DNA of 16,123 bases. It comes from an uncultured Flavobacterium sp. Lineage in GTDB: Bacteria; Bacteroidota; Bacteroidia; Flavobacteriales; Flavobacteriaceae. How positions within the stretch are numbered: position 1 is the stretch's first letter; every line of letters starts with the position of its first letter. Positions 7,635 to 14,700 of the stretch are shown here, one piece after another. A model generated the notes under the pieces. That model was given only the letters and a program-made list of their open reading frames with translations. It searched no databases and was not told the DNA's origin. The DNA lies in the NCBI RefSeq assembly GCF_946478785.1, contig NZ_CAMLDD010000042.1:1-16123 (forward strand), written 5' to 3'. The position numbers and the translations under genes were made by a program.

Positions 7635-7681
7635 ATTGCACAGACTCCTAAGATTTCTTTAATCTTTAGAATCTGTGCAAT
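7635..7681 (-). terminator. Long hairpin between amt and trmB, probable transcription terminator
   Basis: Arms 7635-7655 and 7661-7681 pair at 18 of 21 positions around a 5-base loop; the outer ten pairs (ATTGCACAGA/TCTGTGCAAT) are perfect. It begins 20 bases after the amt stop. In the leftward direction it is followed by CTTTGTTT, only a moderate T tract, so termination is likely but not textbook. The arms share the CACAGA/TCTGTG theme with the element at 6062-6156. Confidence 0.6.
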
Positions 7682-7700
7682 TGTATTTATGTGTATTTAT

Positions 7701-9086
7701 TTAGTTGCCGTAATGTGGCTCTGTAATAGCGCCGGATTTAGGATCCAGAGTTTCATCGTGTTGGGATAAATCCAGACCAATGTGTTCTGATTCTTCAGAA
7801 ACGCGCAACGGAATAATAAAATTGGTTACTTTGAATAAGAAATAGGCTCCGAAGAAAGTAAAAATTGAAACCAGTACCAACGCCATCATGTGATGTCCAA
7901 AAACGCTCCATCCGCCGTGCAATAAACTTGCATCTTCGCCATGGGCAAAAATAGCTGTTAAAATCATTCCCATAATTCCACCAACACCGTGGCAGGCAAA
8001 AACATCCAGCGTATCGTCGAATCTTTTTGAAAAACTGCAGTTTACAGCAGAGTTAGAAACCAAAGCGGTGATAAAACCGAAAAACATACTTTCAGGAACA
8101 GATACAAATCCTGCAGCCGGCGTTATCGCAACAAGACCCACAACAGCTCCAATACAGGCGCCCAGGGCAGAAACCTTTCTTCCGTTCATTCGGTCGAAGA
8201 AAATCCAGGTTAACATCGCTGCTGCCGATGAAGTGGTAGTTGTTGCAAAAGCCATTGCAGCGGTTCCATTTGCTGCAAGTGCAGAACCTGCATTGAATCC
8301 AAACCATCCAAACCATAACATTCCGGTTCCTAATAATACAAACGGAATATTGGTTGGAATATGCTGGCTGTTTTTTCTTTTTCCTAAAACGATAACCCCA
8401 GCCAAAGCAGCAAATCCGGAACTCATGTGTACTACTGTTCCTCCGGCGAAATCTTTAACGCCAAAATAACTTCCTAAAATACCGGTTGGATACCAAACAG
8501 CATGACATAAAGGAGCATATATAAAAATGGTAAATAAGCTAATGAAAATTAAATAGGAGATAAAACGAACGCGTTCTGCAAATGAACCTGTGATAATGGC
8601 AGGGCAGATAATAGCAAATTTCATTTGAAACAGTGCAAAAAGCATAAACGGAATCGTATTGGCTAATTGTTTATGAGGCAAAACACCCACATAATCCATA
8701 AAGGCAAAAGTTGTCGGATCACCAAAGAAGCTGTAAAAATGATCTCCTGAACCAAAACCAACCGGTTCTCCAAAAGCAAGGCTAAAAGCAACTACAGCCC
8801 ATAAAAGCGTAACAACCCCAAGACAAATAAAACTTTGAAGCATGGTCGAAATAACATTTTTTTTGCCAACCATTCCGCCGTAAAAGAAAGATAAACCCGG
8901 AGTCATGATTAATACCAGACAAGAAGAGGTCAGCATCCAGGCAACGTCTGCCGGAACAATTTGTTCGGTGGTACCAAACTTAGACAATACATAATCATTT
9001 TCTGTAACCGTTGGCCAAAAGGCACCCGTGATACAAACAATACTAATCATAATAAAGGAAATGATCCAGCGTTTTTCTATTTTCAT
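7701..9086 (-). CDS. amt: Ammonium transporter, Amt/MEP/Rh family
   Basis: This 461-aa polytopic membrane protein has an N-terminal hydrophobic signal-like segment (about 8-24) before the first channel helix, as in E. coli AmtB. Family hallmarks are visible. They include the segment MTPGLSFFYGGMV (61-73) and FQMKFAIICPAIITGSFAERVRF (about 153-175). DFAGGTVVH carries D212 and the first pore histidine, H220. The second pore histidine is H366 in ACHGVGG. It takes up ammonium for nitrogen assimilation. A hydrophilic C-terminal tail (about 428-461) is the usual P-II contact region, but no glnK gene adjoins it. It reads alone between the NTF2-like gene and trmB, closed by the hairpin at 7635-7681. 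Confidence 0.95.
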   Translation of the reverse strand: MKIEKRWIISFIMISIVCITGAFWPTVTENDYVLSKFGTTEQIVPADVAWMLTSSCLVLIMTPGLSFFYGGMVGKKNVISTMLQSFICLGVVTLLWAVVAFSLAFGEPVGFGSGDHFYSFFGDPTTFAFMDYVGVLPHKQLANTIPFMLFALFQMKFAIICPAIITGSFAERVRFISYLIFISLFTIFIYAPLCHAVWYPTGILGSYFGVKDFAGGTVVHMSSGFAALAGVIVLGKRKNSQHIPTNIPFVLLGTGMLWFGWFGFNAGSALAANGTAAMAFATTTTSSAAAMLTWIFFDRMNGRKVSALGACIGAVVGLVAITPAAGFVSVPESMFFGFITALVSNSAVNCSFSKRFDDTLDVFACHGVGGIMGMILTAIFAHGEDASLLHGGWSVFGHHMMALVLVSIFTFFGAYFLFKVTNFIIPLRVSEESEHIGLDLSQHDETLDPKSGAITEPHYGN

Positions 9087-9124
9087 TTTTCAAATACTTT
9101 ATTGAACCCTATTTTTTTTGGGGG

Positions 9125-9132
9125 CAAAGTTA
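9125..9132 (-). promoter_or_regulatory. Probable -7 promoter box (TAACTTTG) of amt
   Basis: TAACTTTG on the minus strand matches TAnnTTTG and follows a run of T. Transcription would begin near 9118, leaving a leader of about 30 nt before the amt ATG at 9086. A -33 TTG is not evident. The remaining gap up to 9348 is very A+T-rich, with a small TTTTATA/TATAAAA hairpin (9297-9316) and no gene. Confidence 0.55.
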
Positions 9133-9348
9133 AAAAAAAATAAATATTCTGATTTTAAGGGGTGCTAAAATAGAGGTTTCCTTTTTATTTTAGTAAATTT
9201 TGTAAAATTACACCTGTTTTTTTGAGACTATCTTATTTTTCACTTCTAAATTTACGCTATTATTGCCAAATATATTATAATGTAATTGACATTCTCTTTT
9301 ATAATGCGCTATAAAAGTTACCCTTGTCCTAAGATTGAAAGATATTGC

Positions 9349-9840
9349 TTATTTTTTTTGCAGTTTCTGAATCAAAATGTCTTCGATAGCGGATTTTGCT
9401 TTTATAACCACATTAATTTCGTCATTGGGAACTGTCATAGATAAAACATAATGCTGAATCTTCCATTCTTTTCCAACTTTTACCAAAACACCAGATCCGC
9501 GGCAAATTTTCATTTGTGTATTTAGCAATTCATCAAACCATGCCACCTTACCGGTTTTGTCAAAAAAGATGTGACGTTCCAAAGCGGTAAAATTCCAGGT
9601 TGTTCCTTTATCGAAATAAGGTTTTGCCCAAACTTTGAAATCAGGTTTGATCCAGTTTTCTGTAGCATCTGTTCCAATAAAAATAGCATCGTCTGCCATT
9701 AGATTAAAATACGTTTCAAGCTTGGCATCGGCAGCCGCTTTGTGCCACGCATCAAGGGTTTGGTTGATTTTGTCTTTGTCAGAAGTTTGAGCATTGGCAA
9801 AAACAGTAACGAATAAAAGGAGTAGGATTGTCTTTTTCAT
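9349..9840 (-). CDS. Secreted NTF2-like (SnoaL/DUF4440-type) protein of unknown function
   Basis: This 163-aa protein begins with a classic signal peptide (MKKTILLLLFVTVFANA, cleavage expected before QTSDKD). The rest is one NTF2-like cone fold: an N-terminal helix DKINQTLDAWHKAAADAKLE, then YFNLMADDAIFIGTDATENW, FKVWAKPYFDKG, and strands with VAWFDELLN and GVLVKVGKEWKIQHYVLSM. Such domains form binding pockets or dimer scaffolds and occasionally enzymes; no function can be assigned. The ATG at 9840-9838 is chosen because it opens the signal peptide and has a good promoter upstream; an upstream in-frame start at 9906 would bury the signal sequence and lie in repeat DNA. The gene is divergent from the repeat-containing lipoprotein, across a block of palindromic repeats. 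Confidence 0.85.
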   Translation of the reverse strand: MKKTILLLLFVTVFANAQTSDKDKINQTLDAWHKAAADAKLETYFNLMADDAIFIGTDATENWIKPDFKVWAKPYFDKGTTWNFTALERHIFFDKTGKVAWFDELLNTQMKICRGSGVLVKVGKEWKIQHYVLSMTVPNDEINVVIKAKSAIEDILIQKLQKK

Positions 9841-9858
9841 ATTTGATGTATTGAAGTT

Positions 9859-9890
9859 TAAAGGTAAAGAATATCTGAAAATTTTTTCAA
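9859..9890 (-). promoter_or_regulatory. Promoter of the NTF2-like gene (TTG-N21-TACCTTTA)
   Basis: Leftward, TTG (9890-9888) is followed after 21 bases by TACCTTTA (9866-9859), one mismatch from TAnnTTTG. The -33 element begins only about ten bases after the arm of the neighbouring repeat, so the repeat forms the immediate upstream DNA of this promoter. Confidence 0.5.
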
Positions 9891-9899
9891 CATATTTTT

Positions 9900-10211
9900 C
9901 CACCATATAAGTGATATAAGTTCATTTAAATCTATGCTTAATATTGTGAAACTTAATTACTGTTAAGGTCATAAAAGTTTATTAACACATAGCTTTGTGT
10001 TTTCGAATGAGTGAAACTCCTTATTTTTCAGCGTTCCGAAACTATGTGTTAAATAATTACACGCAACGAGATTCATCCATTCAGATAATGCGAAAAAATC
10101 TCTCGCAAAGACGCGAATGCGCAAAGTTTTTTTGAATTTTCTTATATGACTTGGTAAGCTATTGACAAAGTAACTCAAAACTTAAATAAACTTATATCAC
10201 TTATATGGTGG
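9900..10211. repeat. MITE- or REP-like element with 26-bp terminal inverted repeats
   Basis: The left arm 9900-9925 (begins CCACCATATAAGTGATATAA) and right arm 10186-10211 are reverse complements with one mismatch in 26. Inside lie a second inverted repeat (TTAACACATAG at 9982-9992 against 10042-10052) and a segment with TCTCTCGCAAAGACGCGAA followed by GCGCAAAG, a wording recalled as common in Flavobacterium intergenic repeats. No transposase or convincing ORF is inside, so it would be non-autonomous. From 10006 on it is repeated directly at 10245-10425. Confidence 0.8.
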
Positions 10212-10244
10212 GAAAAAAAATATGGTTTATATATTTTCTATGTA

Positions 10245-10425
10245 AATGAGTGAAACGCCTTTTCAGCATTTCCGAAGCAAAGGGATTTGCCGATTTTGAT
10301 ATTTCGAAAAAATCTCTCGCAAAGGCGCAAAGGCGCAAAGTTTTTTAAGTTTTCTTATATGACTTGGTAAGCTATTGAGAAAAGTAAATCAAAACTTAAA
10401 TTAACTTACATAACTTATATGGTGG
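10245..10425. repeat. Second, partial copy of the same repeat, direct orientation
   Basis: It aligns with 10006-10211: both begin AATGAGTGAAAC, both contain AAAAAATCTCTCGCAAAG followed by GCGCAAAG, and both share a well conserved block with CTTATATGACTTGGTAAGCT and then TCAAAACTTAAAT before the right arm. The right arm (10400-10425) differs from that of the first copy at three of 26 positions. No left arm is recognisable before it. The two copies together fill the 622-bp gap between the divergent genes (9841-10462). Confidence 0.8.
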
Positions 10426-10433
10426 AAAAAATT

Positions 10434-10441
10434 TATATTTG
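10434..10441 (+). promoter_or_regulatory. Probable -7 box (TATATTTG) of the lipoprotein gene
   Basis: TATATTTG is an exact TAnnTTTG match 8 bases after the end of the second repeat copy; transcription would start near 10448, about 15 nt before the ATG. The -33 position falls inside the repeat arm and has no TTG. Confidence 0.5.
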
Positions 10442-10462
10442 AGTCCTTTAAAATTCCCAATC

Positions 10463-11152
10463 ATGAATCCGAAAATCTACATCACTTCAATAGCCATTAC
10501 TTCTTTACTTTTTGTTTCCTGCAAAAAAGAATTAGAACCTCAAAATAATACCGCAACATCTGAATTGGTGCGATTAGGACTTGCAAAAGACACTTCTAAA
10601 ACCACAGCTCCGGTGGTACAGCCTCAAACAAATCCAAATACGGTTTTGGGAGAGTCAAAAGGATTGAATCCCGCACACGGACAACCGGGACATCGTTGTG
10701 ATATTGCGGTTGGTGCACCGTTGAATTCGGCACCAACAAAAGGGCAAGCAACTAATACACAGCCTGCACAAACGGTACAGGTAAAACCGAATCAGCAAAA
10801 TGTAGTTACTACGACTACTACCACTGCGGCTCCGGTAAAAGTAGCCAAAGGAATGAATCCGTCGCATGGACAGCCGGGGCACCGATGTGATATTCCGGTG
10901 GGATCACCTTTAAATTCACCTGTTGCTAAAACAACAGCTACAACAACTACTTCAGCTCCACAAAGCGGAACTGTCGAAAAATCGTTTACTGTTACACCTC
11001 CGGCAAATAATAATGCGGTTCCTGCTTTATTAAGTACTGAAACTGCTAATAATGCCAAACCAGTAGCCACAAAGGACGGAACGAACCCAGTACACGGACA
11101 ACCCGGACATCGCTGCGATATAGCCGTGGGAGCGCCATTGCCGAAATCTTAG
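10463..11152 (+). CDS. Lipoprotein with three NPxHGQPGHRCDI motif repeats, function unknown
   Basis: This 229-aa protein has a lipoprotein signal (ITSLLFVSC, lipidated C20), so it should sit in a membrane facing the periplasm or the outside. After it come low-complexity linkers rich in Thr, Ala, Pro, Gln and Asn. These carry three copies of a 21-residue motif at 67-87, 130-150 and 206-226. Every copy keeps N-P-x-H-G-Q-P-G-H-R-C-D-I-x-V-G-x-P-L; the cysteines are C79, C142 and C218. Two His, one Cys and one Asp per copy suggest metal or cofactor binding, which is inference only. Similar motifs occur in small uncharacterised Bacteroidota proteins as I recall; I know no function. The ATG at 10463 is used because it opens the signal peptide and lies after a -7 box; an in-frame TTG at 10439 lies in the promoter. 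Confidence 0.85.
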   Translation: MNPKIYITSIAITSLLFVSCKKELEPQNNTATSELVRLGLAKDTSKTTAPVVQPQTNPNTVLGESKGLNPAHGQPGHRCDIAVGAPLNSAPTKGQATNTQPAQTVQVKPNQQNVVTTTTTTAAPVKVAKGMNPSHGQPGHRCDIPVGSPLNSPVAKTTATTTTSAPQSGTVEKSFTVTPPANNNAVPALLSTETANNAKPVATKDGTNPVHGQPGHRCDIAVGAPLPKS

Positions 11153-11203
11153 AGGCGTTAAGAGTTAGAGGTTGAAAGTTAAAAGTCAAACCATAAAAAA
11201 ATT

Positions 11204-11288
11204 AAACCATATAAGTGATATAAGTTCATTTAATTTAGCAACCGTTTAACGCGCTGCTTAATATGAACTTATATTACTTATATGGTTT
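11204..11288. repeat. Short palindromic element, same arm as the larger repeats
   Basis: Arms 11204-11229 and 11263-11288 are reverse complements with one mismatch in 26, around a 33-base loop. The arm core ACCATATAAGTGATATAAGT is the same as in the element at 9900-10211. It sits between the convergent ends of the lipoprotein and HPF genes, where it could fold in either transcript and act as a bidirectional 3' end structure. No T tract directly follows it on either strand. Confidence 0.85.
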
Positions 11289-11326
11289 GAAAAAGATTCC
11301 TATTTGTTTAAAATCTTTTAGTGTAT

Positions 11327-11641
11327 TTAATGTGCTTTCATTTTTTCGAAAGTCGTAGTCAATGATTTTTTGGCTTTTGCCAATGCTCCGCTAAAGGCTT
11401 TTTCAAGGGTATCGGCGTGTTCTGTAACGGTAAGCGGCTGTAAATTGGCGATGCGGACTTCAATTGCACATCTTTTATCGTTCAGGCTGAATTTCTCTCC
11501 ATTTTCATCTCCAAAATGTACTTCTATGCGGGTGATTTTTTCTTCAAAACGTGCTAAGCCTTTTTCTAATTCTTCAGAAAAGTAAGCTTCTAATCTTGCA
11601 TGTCCTTCTATGTTTTTGTCTGTATTGATTTGAATTTTCAT
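11327..11641 (-). CDS. Ribosome-associated HPF/RaiA-type (S30AE) protein
   Basis: This 104-aa protein of the S30AE family opens MKIQINTDKNIEGH, continues with an Ala/Glu-rich helix (EAYFSEELEKGLARF), then KITRIEVHFGDENG, DKRCAIEVRIANLQPLTV and a C-terminal helix (ADTLEKAFSGALAKAKKSL). Family members bind the decoding region of the 30S subunit and stabilise resting ribosomes in stationary phase. It has no long C-terminal dimerisation domain, so it is a short form. It stands alone here. In Bacteroidota another short HPF commonly lies beside rpsU and a recombinase gene, so this is probably an extra paralogue (inference). A near-consensus promoter precedes it. Confidence 0.87.
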   Translation of the reverse strand: MKIQINTDKNIEGHARLEAYFSEELEKGLARFEEKITRIEVHFGDENGEKFSLNDKRCAIEVRIANLQPLTVTEHADTLEKAFSGALAKAKKSLTTTFEKMKAH

Positions 11642-11668
11642 AACGGTTTATATTTTAATGATTATTCT

Positions 11669-11699
11669 CAAAGCTATTTTATTTTAGATTAAATGGCAA
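11669..11699 (-). promoter_or_regulatory. Near-consensus Bacteroidota promoter of the HPF-type gene
   Basis: Leftward, TTG (11699-11697) is followed after exactly 20 bases by TAGCTTTG (11676-11669), a full match to TTG-N19/20-TAnnTTTG. Transcription would start near 11662, giving a leader of about 20 nt. This is the best promoter match in the window, in keeping with a gene that is strongly induced. Confidence 0.75.
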
Positions 11700-11766
11700 G
11701 TGAGTTAAGGAAAGATTATGAAAATTTTTGAGGATTTTAACCTATGAAAAAATAAGATGCACTCAA

Positions 11767-14700
11767 TTAACCAATTGACATTTTTGCAGATTCTTTCCAA
11801 AGATAATTTGGAATAGGCTCATTTAATTCCCATTTAATACTCATTGGTTTTGAACCTTCATTTTCTTTAAAATTTCCCTCTCCTATAAAAACATATCCCA
11901 TTGTATTTCCAAATTCATTTTTTGATTTTTCTCTAATGAATAAAAGTATATTTTTTCCCAATTCTTTATGATTTATATAGGTTAGCCCTTTCCCTTTATC
12001 ATCTCTAGTTTGGTTTTGTGACTGCCAATGGAATAATGTTTCACTTATTGCAAAATCATTATACAAAGTTGTTGGTGAATAATCTTCTTCAGACTTAATT
12101 AAATCTATAAATAATATTTCTGTATTTAATTCTTTATTCTCTGCTACTCCAACTCCTATAGCATTTGATGATTTTTTTTCAAATGTTGACATTCTGAATG
12201 CTACTAAAATTTGATCTCTTGTATATCGAGCATGTAATTTTAACGGTTGAATGTATGGCAATTGATAGTCAATCTCTTTGAAATCGACCTTATCAATCAA
12301 TATATTTAATACTTCAATAATCTCATTTGTAAGAATTTCATTCTTACCTATTTGTATTATACTTTTTTCCAAAGAATCAAATCCCCCTGCATTTTGCCAT
12401 ATATCATAATGCAACATCAGCAACATCGTTTTTTCATTAGTATTAAAATCACTTATATTAATGTCAAATCCTTGTTTAGCTAGTTTAAGAATAAAATTAA
12501 AATAACTAGTTGAGTTTGTAGAAAGCCATTTATTACTTATAGCAGAATAAATTTGTTTTTCATTAATGTTATTAAAATCTTCAATTATACCAGCTCTTTG
12601 ACATAATCTTGACCAAGTTTCTTTTTTCGAATAAATTGTTTCAATTGAAATATGGTTTAACTCTATGAAATTATTTAATGTTAAAGGCAATTTAGTTTGT
12701 TCGTTAAAGCCTCTAATTTTATTTATCAATTGAGTCACATTTAGAGAGGTTGCTTTTCGGATATTTTCTAAAATTGTTTCTTTTGCCTTTTTCTCTAATA
12801 CAATAGAACATCCCAATGGTAAATGTGGAAAATCATCTTCTATTTCTTTTTGAACTGAAGTTGTAGTTTTTCCAATTAATGCTCTGAATTTACTTTCAAA
12901 ATCATATTCAGGTCGTGAATTTCCAACAAAATCCAATACAGTCAAACACTCTTTTCCTTCTAATAAACGCAACCCTCTTCCAAGTTGTTGTAGAAAAATT
13001 GTTAAGCTTTCAGTAGGTCTTAAAAACAAAACAGTATCAATTTCAGGAATATCTATTCCTTCATTAAAAATATCAACAACAAATAAATAATTGATTTTTT
13101 TATTTCTAAATTCATTTCTAATAATTTCTCTTTCCTCTTTATTATCAGAAGTCAAATACTTTGCGTTTAATTTTGCTAGATTAAACTTTTCGGCCATATA
13201 TTCTGCATGCTTGATTGAAACGCAAAATCCAATTGCACAAACATCATGAATATCATTTGTATATTTATTTAAACTGTTAATTATTTCACCAACTCGTACA
13301 TCATTTTTAGTATACACATTGGTTAATTCACTTGCTAAATACTTTCCGTTTGCCCAACTTATATTTTTTAAATCTATACTATCAGAAATTCCAAAATATT
13401 GAAATGGACATAGTAAACCTTTATTCATCGCTTCTGGCAATCTAATTTCAGCCGCTATTCTATTACAAAAATCTTCTAATATGTTTTTATTATCCATTCT
13501 TTCAGGTGTAGCGGTTAAACCAAGTAAAATTTTTGGTTTAAAATAATCTAGAATAGGACGATAGCTAAACGCTTTCTGATGATGTGCTTCATCAATAATT
13601 ATGAAATCATAATAATCTGGTGAAAGTTTTATTTCTTTTAATCTATTTTTTAAAGTCTGAATTGAAGCAAAAACATATTCACTATTCGTTGGTTCAATAC
13701 CATCAACCCATAATTGACCAAAATTATTATCTTTTAAAACTCCCTTAAATTTTGATAAGGATTGCTCTAAAATCTCTTTTCTATGTGCAATAAAAAGTAA
13801 TTTAGAAGATTTGTTATTACTCTTGAATTTTTTATAATCGAACGCAGAAATTACTGTCTTTCCTGTTCCAGTAGCTGCAACTAAAAGATTTCTATATCTA
13901 TTATGAACTGTTCTTTCAACTTCTAATTTTTCAAGAATTTCATTTTGATAAGGATAAGGTTTTATATCAAAATAGGCTGTTGTAAATGTATTTTCTTTTG
14001 AAAACCGCCCTTGTTTTAGGGCAATTATTAATTTTTCAGAGTGGATTTTTTGGTCATACAATTCAAAATCTGCATTTTGCCAATATGCTTCAAATGTTTT
14101 TTTAAATTTGTCAATAATGTGACCAACTTCTTTAGTTGTTACTTTCAAGTTCCATTCTAAACCATCTGTTAATGCTGAACGAGAAAAATTAGACGAACCA
14201 ATATATGCAGTATGAAAGCCTGTATTTCTTTCGAATAAATAAGCTTTTGCATGTAATCTTTCATTACTTATATTGTAAGAAACTTTTACCTCTGTATTTT
14301 CTAAAGAAGCCAAAAACTCAACTGCTTTTGAATCTGTTGCACCAATATACGTTGTTGTAATTATTCTAAGCTTTCCACCTCTTTCTGTGAATTCTCTCAG
14401 TTCACGTTCGAGAATTCTAATTCCTTTCCATTTAATAAAAGAAACCAATAAATCAATTCTATCTGATGACAATATTTCTTTTCTTAATTCACTTTCTAAA
14501 GTTGTTCCTGAATTTCCGCCAGTAAAAAGTTCACTATGAATTAATCTTGTATAAGGAGTAATCTCACTTAAATGCAAATCTAAATCTGTAAAATGAGAAT
14601 CAACTTTACTAAAGACGGCTTTTAAAATTTTTCCCTCTGTTTCAATTAAATCATTCTCAAATTCTTCTTTTTTTAGTTCTTCTTTTAAAAATAAAATGAT

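Noticed and set aside
8068..8469. A 133-aa open frame on the plus strand opposite amt
   Set aside because: The minus strand encodes a clear, full-length Amt protein with both pore histidines; the opposite frame is Ala/Pro/Asn-rich as expected of a shadow.
9297..9316. TTTTATA/TATAAAA hairpin as terminator of the NTF2-like gene
   Set aside because: A 7-bp stem of only A-T pairs with a 6-base loop is too weak, and no T run follows in the leftward direction.
9841..9906. N-terminal extension of the NTF2-like protein
   Set aside because: It would place 22 residues before a clean signal peptide and contains the promoter and part of the repeat arm.
9969..10178. A 69-aa open frame on the minus strand inside the repeat block
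   Set aside because: It lies wholly inside repeat sequence, its composition follows the palindromes, and the directly repeated second copy does not keep the frame.
9900..10425. CRISPR array
   Set aside because: There are only two copies of a long repeat with internal palindromes, no short regular repeats with spacers and no cas genes.
10439..10462. TTG start for the lipoprotein at 10439
   Set aside because: The TTG is the end of the -7 promoter box; the ATG at 10463 opens the lipoprotein signal.
10655..11070. Open frames on the minus strand opposite the lipoprotein
   Set aside because: They arise from the triplicated motif and Thr/Ala-rich linkers of the plus-strand gene, which has signal, promoter and synonymous codon changes supporting it.
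11327..11641. HPF of the rpsU-recombinase-HPF-tRNA locus usual in Bacteroidota
   Set aside because: Neither rpsU, a recombinase nor tRNA genes adjoin it, and the sequence opening differs from what I recall for that copy, so it is treated as a separate paralogue.
11642..11766. Attachment site or tRNA at the left end of the low-G+C unit
   Set aside because: No tRNA-like sequence, direct repeat with the right side or integrase was seen; only the HPF promoter is recognisable.
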